Source: Gilvirhabdus luticola (lineage in GTDB: Bacteria; Bacteroidota; Bacteroidia; Flavobacteriales; Flavobacteriaceae). Taken from it: a stretch of DNA of 64,000 bases. This document shows positions 51,198 through 59,637 of this stretch, one piece after another. The translations under genes and the position numbers were made by a program. Positions within the stretch are counted from its first letter, which is position 1. Each line of letters opens with the position of its first letter. The stretch is from assembly GCF_032583975.1 (NCBI RefSeq), contig NZ_JAWHTF010000002.1, one strand, 5' to 3'. Below the pieces are notes generated by a model. It was given only the letters and a program-made list of their open reading frames with translations, was not told the DNA's origin and did no database searches.

Positions 51198-52263
51198 CTA
51201 GACTATTTTCAACTTTTAGCATCCAATTCAGTTCGTCTTTCATTTTCCCTGAACGAACACCATTAAGCGTGTCTAAAAGCATTTGAGCTATAGGAAAGCT
51301 ATCTGAAACTTTTATTGTAGAATCTTTATATCCTATTTCCTGAATCATCGTAATACCAACAGCTGTACCTGTGCCAAAAGCTTCTTCTAGCGTTCCATTC
51401 TTTGAAGCTTCAATAATTTCTTCTATATGTATTGGACGTTCAGTTACCTTAAATCCTTTATGTCTTAATAATTCAATAATACTCATTCTAGTAATGCCAG
51501 CAAGAATACAACCATCAAGGCTTGGTGTAATAAATTCACCATTGATTTTGAAGAAAATATTCATGGTTCCAACTTCCTGTATATAATGGAACTCACGAGC
51601 ATCCAACCACAGAACCTGATCATATCCTTTTTGTTTCGCAATTTCTGTTGGTTGCACTGCTGCAGCATAATTTCCTGCTGCTTTAGCTTCTCCAGTGCCT
51701 CCATTGGCTGCTCTAATAAATTTGGTTTCGGCATACAAACGCACAGGTTTATTATAAAGCGGTTGTGATGGTGATGCCATGATGATAAATTTGTAATGTG
51801 TTGCAGCTCGCATACCAATAAAAGCTTCATCTGCATACATGAATGGTCTTAAGTATAAAGCACTTCCTTCTTGTGGCGGAATCCAATCATGGTCTAAAGC
51901 CACTAATTGTTTTAAACCTTCAACAAACAAGTCTTCAGGAAATGTTGGCATTCCCATTCTCGAAGCACTAAAATTTAACCTAGAAGCATTTTTTTCTGGT
52001 CTGAATAACATTGGTGTTCCTTCAGCATCTACTGTAGCTTTCATACCTTCAAATATGGCCTGACCATAATGCAATGCCATAGCTGCAGGATGTGTTGGAA
52101 TTAAATGTAAAGGCTCAATTCTTGGGTTTGTCCATTCTCCATTTTCATAATCACAAATAAACATGTGATCTGTAAATGTTTTACCCAAATGAACATTGTT
52201 GAAATCTATTGTTGAAACTTTAGATTCTTTTATTTTATCGATTGTAATATTATAGTTCATCAC
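51190..52263 (-). CDS. ilvE: Branched-chain amino acid aminotransferase
   Basis: A 357-residue fold-type IV PLP enzyme that makes or breaks leucine, isoleucine and valine. The PLP lysine is Lys194 in GEAKAAGNYAA. The motifs HYGQAIFEGMKA (about 65-76) and YLRPFMYA (about 137-144) are typical of the larger, eukaryote-like BCAT group. It starts with two methionines. The first of these leaves 29 bases to the enoyl-CoA hydratase gene upstream, which may be in the same operon. It overlaps the PAH gene by 8 bases at the 3' ends. Confidence 0.92.
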   Translation of the reverse strand: MMNYNITIDKIKESKVSTIDFNNVHLGKTFTDHMFICDYENGEWTNPRIEPLHLIPTHPAAMALHYGQAIFEGMKATVDAEGTPMLFRPEKNASRLNFSASRMGMPTFPEDLFVEGLKQLVALDHDWIPPQEGSALYLRPFMYADEAFIGMRAATHYKFIIMASPSQPLYNKPVRLYAETKFIRAANGGTGEAKAAGNYAAAVQPTEIAKQKGYDQVLWLDAREFHYIQEVGTMNIFFKINGEFITPSLDGCILAGITRMSIIELLRHKGFKVTERPIHIEEIIEASKNGTLEEAFGTGTAVGITMIQEIGYKDSTIKVSDSFPIAQMLLDTLNGVRSGKMKDELNWMLKVENSLVN

Positions 52264-52292
52264 TGAATTTTAAGACTACAAAGTTGAGACTT

Positions 52293-53045
52293 TTATTTGT
52301 ATCTTTTCAATGTTTCTTTGGTAAAATCGCTTAAAGCTAATTTGCCACTGATCGCAGCACGTTCAATGAGCAAATCATCCCAATGTTCTGTATTTGTCCA
52401 AAAGACAGATTTCATTTGTTTCATAGCGTCTGGACTGTATGTTGCAAGTTTTTCTGCAAAAGCTTTTACAGCCTCATCCAGATCTTCTATAGTTTTAAAA
52501 ACTTCAACAAATAATCCTTTCTCTTTTGCCCATTCAGCCGATTTAAAATTGGTAGCATCTATAGACAATTGTGTCATATTACTCAAACCTATTTTCCGTG
52601 TTACAGCAGGTTCAATGACAAAAGGACCAAAAGCCAAAGACAATTCACTTAATTTGATGGAAGCAAATTTAGATGCTAAACAATAATCTGTTGCAGACGC
52701 CAAACCAACACCACCGCCAACTGCTTTACCTTGCACTCGACCAATAATAAATTTAGGACACTTTCGCATTGTGTTTATAAGGTTTGCAAATCCAGAGAAA
52801 AATGCCTTTCCAGATTTCTCACTATCTATAGCTATTAATTCCTGAAAGCTTGCTCCTGCACAAAATGTTCTGTCTCCACCACTTTTTAGAACAATGGTTT
52901 TAATGTCATCATCATTACCAGCATTTACAATAGCATCTTGTAATTTACCCAATACATCTGATGGCAAAGAGTTGTGTGAAGGATGGAAAAATTCGATATA
53001 TCCAACTTGATTTTCTATATGTGTTTTGACGTATGAACTGCTCAT
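52293..53045 (-). CDS. Enoyl-CoA hydratase/isomerase family protein
   Basis: A 250-residue crotonase-fold protein that hydrates enoyl-CoA or catalyses a related reaction. The oxyanion-hole segments are DRTFCAGASFQEL near 58-70 and GKAVGGGVGLASATDYCLAS near 105-124. The frame is open seven codons earlier, from 53066, but the ATG at 53045 (MSSSYVKTHIENQVGYIEF) matches the family N-terminus and avoids overlap with the upstream gene. It sits between the threonine dehydratase-like gene and ilvE, consistent with a role in branched-chain amino acid or related acyl-CoA metabolism. The exact reaction cannot be told. Confidence 0.85.
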   Translation of the reverse strand: MSSSYVKTHIENQVGYIEFFHPSHNSLPSDVLGKLQDAIVNAGNDDDIKTIVLKSGGDRTFCAGASFQELIAIDSEKSGKAFFSGFANLINTMRKCPKFIIGRVQGKAVGGGVGLASATDYCLASKFASIKLSELSLAFGPFVIEPAVTRKIGLSNMTQLSIDATNFKSAEWAKEKGLFVEVFKTIEDLDEAVKAFAEKLATYSPDAMKQMKSVFWTNTEHWDDLLIERAAISGKLALSDFTKETLKRYK

Positions 53046-53055
53046 GTTATATCTA

Positions 53056-53997
53056 TTATCTTGCAAAAGGTAAATTTACTAAATCTACATTGCCTCCAGA
53101 AATAATAACACCAACCTTTTTGGTTGTAAATGTATCTTTTTCTTTCAGCAAAGCCGCAAAAGCCACTGCACTCGAAGGTTCAATAATAATTTTCATGCGC
53201 TCCCAAATCAATTTCATTGCATGAATGATCTCATCTTCTTCGACCCTTATAATCCGCTCAACATGCTCTTTAATTATTGGAAAATTTTGATCTCCAAGAA
53301 ACGTGCGCAATCCATCTGCAATGGTATTTACGGTATCATTATATTCAATTTTTCCAGATTTTAAAGAACGGTAAGCATCATCTGCATTCATAGGTTCTCC
53401 ACCAATTACTTTACAGTTTTCAGAGAAATATTTTGCGGCTAAACACGTTCCAGCAATTAAACCACCACCACCAACTGGTGTAACAATGTAGTCTAAATTG
53501 GGTTCTTCTTCTAACAATTCAATTGCTGCTGTTCCTTGTCCAAAAATAACTTCCAAATCGTTTGAAGGATGAATAAAGGTTGCTTTCTTTTCTTTCCTGA
53601 TTTTCTCTGCTATTTGTTCTCGAGCAATAGCTGTAGATTCACATACTATAATGTTTCCTTCATAGGCTTCTACAGCATCTTTTTTAGATTGTGGCGCGTT
53701 TTCTGGCATCACAATATAAGTTTTTACCCCAAGTTGTTTAGCTGCTAAAGCTATGGCTTGTGCAAAGTTCCCGGAAGAATGTGTTACCACACCTTTTTCT
53801 TTTTGCTCATCAGATAAACTTAAAAGTGCATTGGTAGCACCTCGCATTTTGAAAGCTCCCATTTTCTGGAAGTTTTCGCATTTAAAATACACACTAGCGC
53901 CAACAATTTCATTTATAAGATAAGATGTAAGAATTGGAGTACTATGAATATATGGCTTAACTCTATTATGTACTTGTTGTAAGGTTTCTTTATTCAT
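53056..53997 (-). CDS. Threonine dehydratase/serine racemase-like PLP enzyme
   Basis: A 313-residue fold-type II PLP enzyme. The PLP lysine is Lys50 in GAFKMRGATNAL, and the phosphate-binding loop is PVGGGGLIAG near 178-187. The gene lacks the C-terminal regulatory ACT domain of biosynthetic threonine deaminase IlvA, so it resembles catabolic threonine/serine dehydratases and serine racemases. Its neighbours ilvE and the enoyl-CoA hydratase suggest a role in 2-oxo-acid metabolism. It is first in the minus-strand run with those genes; its stop lies 10 bases before the preferred start of the next. Confidence 0.88.
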   Translation of the reverse strand: MNKETLQQVHNRVKPYIHSTPILTSYLINEIVGASVYFKCENFQKMGAFKMRGATNALLSLSDEQKEKGVVTHSSGNFAQAIALAAKQLGVKTYIVMPENAPQSKKDAVEAYEGNIIVCESTAIAREQIAEKIRKEKKATFIHPSNDLEVIFGQGTAAIELLEEEPNLDYIVTPVGGGGLIAGTCLAAKYFSENCKVIGGEPMNADDAYRSLKSGKIEYNDTVNTIADGLRTFLGDQNFPIIKEHVERIIRVEEDEIIHAMKLIWERMKIIIEPSSAVAFAALLKEKDTFTTKKVGVIISGGNVDLVNLPFAR

Positions 53998-54129
53998 TGA
54001 AGTTATACTATAAACAAAGCATGAAGATAAAGAAAAAAAGCCTTGTAACTCTTGTTACATTCAATTCACAATAAAAAGCAGTAATTTGCGATAAGCAAAC
54101 TTTACTTAAAGGTTCAGTTTGAAAATGTA

Positions 54130-54207
54130 TTGTCATTCCTGCGAAAGCGGGAATCTAATAAAAACAAGAATAAGTAAGTGGATTCCGCATCTAGTGCGGA
54201 ATGACAA
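54130..54207. repeat. Double-hairpin REP-like element with TGACAA ends
   Basis: Outer arms TTGTCATTCC (54130-54139) and GGAATGACAA (54198-54207) are an exact inverted pair. Inside are two hairpins: ATTCCTGC/GCGGGAAT with a GAAA loop (54135-54154) and ATTCCGCA/TGCGGAAT with a TCTAG loop (54182-54202). It lies in the otherwise empty 248-base gap between two divergent genes. Elements of this sequence type are dispersed in many bacterial genomes. Confidence 0.8.
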
Positions 54208-54247
54208 CATCATTTAAAGAAGTCATTTATAATAAAATAAGAACAAC

Positions 54248-54559
54248 ATGGGATTACTGGATTTTCTTTTTGGAGGCAACGACAAAAAAATTAAGGGTTA
54301 TCTAAATAAAGGAGCTATTCTTTTGGATGTAAGAACAGTAAGGGAATTCAATGCAAATTCTTTACCTAAATCTCAAAATATTCCTTTACAGGAATTACAT
54401 CATAATGTCGAGGAACTAAAACAAATGAACAAACCATTTATTGTGTATTGTGAAAGTGGCGTACGTTCGGCTAAAGCCGCAAAATTCCTAAACTTAAATA
54501 ATATTGATGCCATTAATGGTGGTGGCTGGAGAAGAGTACAAAGCATTCTTGCTAAATAG
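54248..54559 (+). CDS. Single-domain rhodanese-like protein
   Basis: A 103-residue sulfurtransferase-type domain. The active-site loop is YCESGVRS with Cys68 as the persulfide-forming residue, six residues long as in true rhodaneses. The N-terminal MGLLDFLFGG is a short amphipathic or membrane-binding segment, not a clear signal peptide. It moves sulfane sulfur, but the partner is unknown. The aminotransferase gene follows after 42 bases on the same strand and may be cotranscribed. Confidence 0.88.
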   Translation: MGLLDFLFGGNDKKIKGYLNKGAILLDVRTVREFNANSLPKSQNIPLQELHHNVEELKQMNKPFIVYCESGVRSAKAAKFLNLNNIDAINGGGWRRVQSILAK

Positions 54560-54601
54560 CCTCTTATTGAGTATCTTGGTGATATACTTCAATATATCAT
54601 T

Positions 54602-55714
54602 ATGGAACTCAATAGAAGACAATGGCTAAAAACCGCCTCGCTTGTTGGTGGTTTTACTTTATTAAATGGTTTTCAGACTTTATCTGCTGAAGAAATTATA
54701 AAATTCAATCCTAGAAAATTAGTCAAACCTATTCGGTTAAGTTCTAATGAAAACCCTTATGGGCCTTCAGAGCGTGTTAGAAATGCTGTTAAAGTTGCGT
54801 TTGACGATGGTTGTCGCTATCCTTATTCCTATGCCGATGATTTGGCGGAACTGTTGGCCAATAAGCATGGCGTGTCTAAAGAAAGTATTATTATAACAGG
54901 CGGTTCAACTGAAGGCTTAAAAATAGCTGGAATCACATTTACAGCTAATGGTGGCGAAATTATTGCTGCAAAACCCACTTTTTTGGCCATGATGCAATAT
55001 GCCGAAATGTGGGGCGCTAATATTAATTGGGTGCCTGTTGATGAAAATTTAGGATATGATTTAGAAGAAATTGAAAAAAGAATTTCCTCAAACACCAAAA
55101 TGGTTTTTGTCTGTAACCCTAACAATCCTACTTCTACGCTTTTGCCAAAAGACACTCTATTGGATTTCTGCTATTCGGCAGGTAAAAAGACTATTGTATT
55201 TAGCGATGAAGCTTATTATGAATATATTGAAGATCCAACCTATCCTAGTATGATAGAGCTTGTAAAAAAAGGAGGGAATATTGTAGTATCTAAAACATTT
55301 TCTAAAGTTTATGGGATGGCTGGAATGCGTATTGGCTACCTCATTGCCAAACCAGAATTAGCAAGAAAAATACGCAGTAATATTGTTGCCATGAGTAATG
55401 TCTATGCTATTGAAGGTGCAAAAGAAGCTTTGAATGATCAAGAGTTTTATGATTTCACAATTCACAAAAACAAGGAAGCCAAAACAATTATTTACAATAC
55501 TTTGGACCATTTAGGCCTAAAATATCTAGATTCAAGCACAAACTTTGTCTTCTTTAAATCTGGGAAGGACATTAATGGGCTTGGAAAACTGATGTATGAC
55601 AAAGGTGTACGTATTGGAAGAGCTTTTCCTCCGTTTTACAATTGGTGCCGTATAAGTACAGGTACACTTGAAGAAATGGAATTGTTTTCAAAAAGTTTGA
55701 TTTCTCTGTATTAA
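54602..55714 (+). CDS. HisC-like PLP aminotransferase with a Tat signal peptide
   Basis: A 370-residue class I/II aminotransferase related to histidinol-phosphate aminotransferase. The cofactor residues are present: PLP lysine Lys235 (KTFSKVYGMAG), Arg243, the CNPNNPTS loop at 171-178 and SDEAYYEY (Asp202, Tyr205). The N-terminus is a twin-arginine signal, NRRQWLKT at 4-11, then a hydrophobic stretch and a possible cleavage site at TLSA-EE (about 29). Tat exports folded, cofactor-bearing proteins, so it should work outside the cytoplasm, which is unusual for an aminotransferase. Substrate unknown. It is 42 bases after the rhodanese gene. Confidence 0.85.
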   Translation: MELNRRQWLKTASLVGGFTLLNGFQTLSAEEIIKFNPRKLVKPIRLSSNENPYGPSERVRNAVKVAFDDGCRYPYSYADDLAELLANKHGVSKESIIITGGSTEGLKIAGITFTANGGEIIAAKPTFLAMMQYAEMWGANINWVPVDENLGYDLEEIEKRISSNTKMVFVCNPNNPTSTLLPKDTLLDFCYSAGKKTIVFSDEAYYEYIEDPTYPSMIELVKKGGNIVVSKTFSKVYGMAGMRIGYLIAKPELARKIRSNIVAMSNVYAIEGAKEALNDQEFYDFTIHKNKEAKTIIYNTLDHLGLKYLDSSTNFVFFKSGKDINGLGKLMYDKGVRIGRAFPPFYNWCRISTGTLEEMELFSKSLISLY

Positions 55715-55740
55715 ATACGAATAGAGTATTTTTAAAAGCA

Positions 55741-55788
55741 AAAAACATCAATTTCAAATCATTTTACAGATCCAATCTTGATGTTTTT
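55741..55788 (+). terminator. Possible terminator after the Tat aminotransferase
   Basis: AAAAACATCAA (55741-55751) and TTGATGTTTTT (55778-55788) can pair over 11 bases across a 26-base loop, and the second arm ends in a T-run. The wide loop lowers confidence. Confidence 0.5.
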
Positions 55789-55890
55789 AAGTATATTGAT
55801 TAATAGCTCAAGAAAGATAACCCGAGATATCGATTTGTCAGCCAATTTTTCGACAAAATGGTATTAAAAAAAGATGAAGTGTATTTTAAA

Positions 55891-56853
55891 TTATTCGTCA
55901 AAACTAATGTACTTATATAATGCTTTTAAATTCCTTTTTTTGGCATCGAGTACGGCTAAAAATTTCTGATGCCCTTCAGAATTTGGACTGAATGCTTTGT
56001 GAAGTAATCCTTTCTGAATGTCGTCAACATCATCCATCGATTCTTTTGCAAGAGGAGAAATCCAGACCTGTTGAAACTTTTCCCATATATAATTTATTGC
56101 CGTTGCATTAGGGTGAATCATATCTTCAGCATAAAAGCGATAATCCCGAAGCTCATCAAGCATGATTTCAAAAGAGGGAAAATAATGACATCTCGACTGC
56201 GCTCGATGTGACAAAACAGAATGTAATGCAGAAAATAAATGTGATTTGCTTTGTGTGTTTTCAATAAAACCATCCCTTAAATGGCGAACTGGAGACACTG
56301 TTAAAATAATTGTTGCTCCAGAGTTCACAGTACTTATTAAATTAATAATTGCATTTAAAGATTGTGAAATTTCATCAACAGTCAACAACTCTTTTGAAAA
56401 CTCTTTTTGAGATATTTTATGACAATTAGCAACATAACTATTTTGCTCAATGTGCTTGTAAACCCAAGAAGTACCCAATGTTATAATTATATGACTGGAA
56501 TCCATAATATAATTGCGAGTTAAATCAAGTTGTTGGTTTAATTCTTTGAGTAGATTGTCTTTTGAAACATCTGATAATTTTGAATGTGCATCATAACAAT
56601 GCCATTGTTCATTATGAAAGAAAATGTCCCTTTCGGTATACTCTTTTTTTTCAACAGATTTGAATATTAGGTTTTCAATCGCCAAGGGATGAAACATAAT
56701 ACCAAATGGATTAATTAGGTTTTGGAATTTGAAATATTCTAGTTTTCCGCCTATATTTTCAACAAAACAAGACCCTAACAGCAGAATTTTAGATTGATAG
56801 TCTATTAGATTTTCAGACTGTTGTTGTAATGGTATTTGGGTTTGTAACTTCAT
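55891..56853 (-). CDS. GSCFA domain protein with a translated repeat element
   Basis: A 320-residue protein of the GSCFA family, an SGNH-hydrolase-like group of unknown role. The namesake motif is GSCFVENIG at 27-35. GTSWVYKH near 127-134 and DMIHPN near the C-terminal third are also typical. Residues 214-223 (LSHRAQSRCH) are encoded by a short palindromic repeat (56186-56213) that looks inserted into the gene in frame. It lies at a surface-loop position just before the conserved YFPSFEIM. The gene follows alaS by 36 bases on the same strand. No signal peptide. Confidence 0.85.
   Translation of the reverse strand: MKLQTQIPLQQQSENLIDYQSKILLLGSCFVENIGGKLEYFKFQNLINPFGIMFHPLAIENLIFKSVEKKEYTERDIFFHNEQWHCYDAHSKLSDVSKDNLLKELNQQLDLTRNYIMDSSHIIITLGTSWVYKHIEQNSYVANCHKISQKEFSKELLTVDEISQSLNAIINLISTVNSGATIILTVSPVRHLRDGFIENTQSKSHLFSALHSVLSHRAQSRCHYFPSFEIMLDELRDYRFYAEDMIHPNATAINYIWEKFQQVWISPLAKESMDDVDDIQKGLLHKAFSPNSEGHQKFLAVLDAKKRNLKALYKYISFDE
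56186..56213 (-). repeat. Palindromic TGACA element inside the GSCFA gene
   Basis: The 28-base sequence begins TGACATCTCGA, has a GC-rich centre CTGCGC, and ends TCGATGTGACA. Its arms pair as an imperfect hairpin with bulges. The same kind of repeat is widely dispersed in bacterial genomes, usually between genes. Here it is within a coding region and read in frame. Confidence 0.75.
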
Positions 56854-56863
56854 TTTTTTTGAG

Positions 56864-56889
56864 ATCCTGAATCAAGTTCAGGATGACAA
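56864..56889. repeat. Short hairpin repeat ending in TGACAA between alaS and the GSCFA gene
   Basis: ATCCTGAA (56864-56871) and TTCAGGAT (56877-56884) form an 8-bp stem around TCAAG, followed by GACAA. It begins directly after the alaS stop codon and fills most of the 36-base gap. The TGACAA end is shared with the element at 54130-54207. Confidence 0.75.
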
Positions 56890-59505
56890 TTATTTTAAAA
56901 TGTAATCTTTAGCTTTTTCTAAAGCCTGATCAATTCCTTTGGGATTCTTTCCCCCTGCTGTAGCAAAGAATGGCTGACCACCACCACCTCCATGAATAAA
57001 TTTTCCGAGTTCTTTTACAATCTGTCCTGCATTGAGGCCTTTGCTTGAAACTAGTTCTTTTGAAATATAACAAGATAGCAAGGCTTTACCATTGTTGCTT
57101 GTTCCAAATAACAAGAATAGATTATCAAACTGTTGACCTAATTCAAAACTCACATCTTTAATTCCAGATGCATCCAAATCTAGTTGCCTAGCTAGAAATT
57201 GAACTCCGTTAATTTCAGTTAATTCATTGATAAGTTCTCCTTGTATGTTTTTAGCTTTATCTTTCAGTAACTGCTCTATTTGCTTTTTAAGATTTGAATT
57301 TTCCTCCTGAAGGTTTTGCAAAGCTTTGACAGGTTCTTTTGCATTATTGAGTAAATCTTTCATTTCATAAAAAGCCCTATTGTTTTCATGATAAAAATCT
57401 TTTACGGCATCACTAGTAATAGCTTCAATACGTCTAATTCCAGCAGCTACAGCACCTTCAGATACAATCTTAAAATGCCAGATATCCGAAGTGTTTTTTA
57501 CATGTGTACCACCACAAAGTTCAATAGATTGCCCAAAACGAACAGAACGAACAGAATCACCATACTTCTCTCCAAATAAAGCCATTGCTCCTTCATCCAT
57601 TGCTTCTTGCATTGGTATATTTCGTTTTTCAATTAATGGTAATTTTCCATCAATTCTAGCATTTACAAAATTCTCAACATCACGAAGTTCTTCGACAGTC
57701 AACTTTGAAAAATGTGAAAAATCAAAACGCAGATATTTAGAGTGAACAGCACTTCCTTTTTGTTCAACATGATCTCCTAAAACCTCTCTTAATGCTTGAT
57801 GTAATAAATGGGTTGCTGTATGATTTGCTTCAGTTCTGTGGCGTTGTTTTGCATCAACAACAGCCTTAAATGTTTCATTCAAATGCTTTGGTAAATTCTT
57901 TGTAAAATGAATAATAACGTTGTTCTCTTTTTTAGTGTCGAGAATATAAACCACATCACCATGTGTATCTTCTAAATAACCTTTATCGCCAACTTGTCCT
58001 CCACCTTCTGGATAAAAAGGTGTTAAATCAAAAACCAGTTGATACATTTCTCCATCCTTTTTAGAAGTTACTTTTCTATAACGCGTTATTTGGACATTGA
58101 CCTCTAAAGTATCATAACCTACGAATTCCTCTTTTGTATCTTCCGATAATACAATCCAATCGTCTGTACTCATCTGGCTTGCTGCACGCGAACGCTCTTT
58201 CTGTTTTTTCATCTCTACATGAAAACCGGTTTCATCAAGAGTAAATTCTTTTTCACGAAGAATTAATGAAGTTAAATCTAATGGAAAACCATACGTGTCG
58301 TACAACTCAAAGGCTTTTTCTCCAGAAATAATTTTATTTTTGGAATCTTTCACAATACGATCAAGCAATACTAATCCTTGATCTAAAGTTCTTAAAAAAG
58401 AATACTCTTCTTCTTTTATAACATTTTCAATGAGATGTTTTTGAGATTTTAATTCAGGAAAAGCAATACCCATTTTGTTACTCAATACATCGATCAGTCT
58501 ATATATAAAAGGCTCTTTTTGATTTAAAAACGTAAAACTATAGCGTACAGCACGACGTAAAATTCTTCTAATCACATAACCTGCTCCTGTATTGCTAGGT
58601 AATTGTCCATCGGCAATTGAAAAGGCTACAGCACGAACATGATCTGAAATCACTCGAATAGCTACATCAACTTTTTCATTTTTACCATACTGTTTGTTAG
58701 TAATGGTTTCAATTTCTCTAATTATAGGTATAAAAACATCAGAGTCATAATTAGATTTTACGCCTTGCAATACCATACACAAACGTTCAAAACCCATACC
58801 AGTATCAATATGCTTGTTAGGTAAGTTTTCTAGAGTACCATTTGCTTTTCTATTGTATTGCATAAAGACCAGATTCCAGATTTCTACGACTTGAGGATGG
58901 TCTTTATTAACCAAGTCCTTGCCAGAAATCTTTGCTTTTTCATCATCAGACCGAATATCAACGTGTATTTCACTACAAGGTCCACAAGGTCCTTGATCTC
59001 CCATTTCCCAGAAATTGTCCTTTTTATTTCCCATTAGGATTCTGTCTTCAGAAATGTATTCTTTCCAAAAATCGTATGCTTCTTGATCCATCGGCAGACC
59101 ATCTTCCTTATCGCCTTCAAAAACGGTTACATAGAGAATATTTTTATCTATTTTATAAACTTCTGTCAATAATTCCCAAGCCCAAGCTATGGCTTCATTT
59201 TTAAAGTAATCGCCAAAACTCCAATTGCCAAGCATTTCGAACAAAGTATGATGATATGTATCATATCCAACCTCTTCCAAATCATTGTGCTTACCAGAAA
59301 CACGTAGGCATTTTTGCGAATCGGCTATTCGGTTATCCTTTGGTTCGGCATTCCCTAAAAAAAATTCTTTAAAAGGTGCCATACCAGAATTCACAAACAT
59401 TAAGGTGGGATCGTCCTTTAACACCATTGGTGCAGATGGTACAATGGTGTGTTTCTTTTCTTTGAAAAAGTTTAAAAAATTAGAGCGAATATCTTGAGAC
59501 TTCAT
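56890..59505 (-). CDS. alaS: Alanyl-tRNA synthetase
   Basis: An 871-residue class II synthetase that charges tRNA-Ala. The catalytic core (about 1-440) opens with DIRSNFLNFFKEKKHTIVPSAPMVL and includes GPCGPCSEIH near 171-180. The editing domain has HTATHLLHQALREVLGDHVEQKGS and the zinc-type ELCGGTHVKN. The C-terminal oligomerisation and DHHA1-type domain ends in GKFIHGGGGGQP. Length and domains are complete. It is divergent from the M23 peptidase gene and upstream of GSCFA, with a hairpin repeat in the short gap. Confidence 0.97.
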   Translation of the reverse strand: MKSQDIRSNFLNFFKEKKHTIVPSAPMVLKDDPTLMFVNSGMAPFKEFFLGNAEPKDNRIADSQKCLRVSGKHNDLEEVGYDTYHHTLFEMLGNWSFGDYFKNEAIAWAWELLTEVYKIDKNILYVTVFEGDKEDGLPMDQEAYDFWKEYISEDRILMGNKKDNFWEMGDQGPCGPCSEIHVDIRSDDEKAKISGKDLVNKDHPQVVEIWNLVFMQYNRKANGTLENLPNKHIDTGMGFERLCMVLQGVKSNYDSDVFIPIIREIETITNKQYGKNEKVDVAIRVISDHVRAVAFSIADGQLPSNTGAGYVIRRILRRAVRYSFTFLNQKEPFIYRLIDVLSNKMGIAFPELKSQKHLIENVIKEEEYSFLRTLDQGLVLLDRIVKDSKNKIISGEKAFELYDTYGFPLDLTSLILREKEFTLDETGFHVEMKKQKERSRAASQMSTDDWIVLSEDTKEEFVGYDTLEVNVQITRYRKVTSKKDGEMYQLVFDLTPFYPEGGGQVGDKGYLEDTHGDVVYILDTKKENNVIIHFTKNLPKHLNETFKAVVDAKQRHRTEANHTATHLLHQALREVLGDHVEQKGSAVHSKYLRFDFSHFSKLTVEELRDVENFVNARIDGKLPLIEKRNIPMQEAMDEGAMALFGEKYGDSVRSVRFGQSIELCGGTHVKNTSDIWHFKIVSEGAVAAGIRRIEAITSDAVKDFYHENNRAFYEMKDLLNNAKEPVKALQNLQEENSNLKKQIEQLLKDKAKNIQGELINELTEINGVQFLARQLDLDASGIKDVSFELGQQFDNLFLLFGTSNNGKALLSCYISKELVSSKGLNAGQIVKELGKFIHGGGGGQPFFATAGGKNPKGIDQALEKAKDYILK

Positions 59506-59562
59506 GTACTTTTAGTGCTAATCTTGTTTCAGTTAAAATTATTTTAATTACGAAACAATTTT

Positions 59563-59570
59563 TATCTTTG
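59563..59570 (+). promoter_or_regulatory. Promoter -7 element of the M23 peptidase gene
   Basis: TATCTTTG is an exact TAnnTTTG match in the divergent gap between alaS and the peptidase gene. The ATG follows 67 bases later. No convincing -33 TTG is visible at normal spacing. Confidence 0.6.
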
Positions 59571-59637
59571 AACGTTATGCTAATTAATCCATGTTTAAAC
59601 AGATGTAATTAATGACAAAAATAGCATAAATAAAGAA

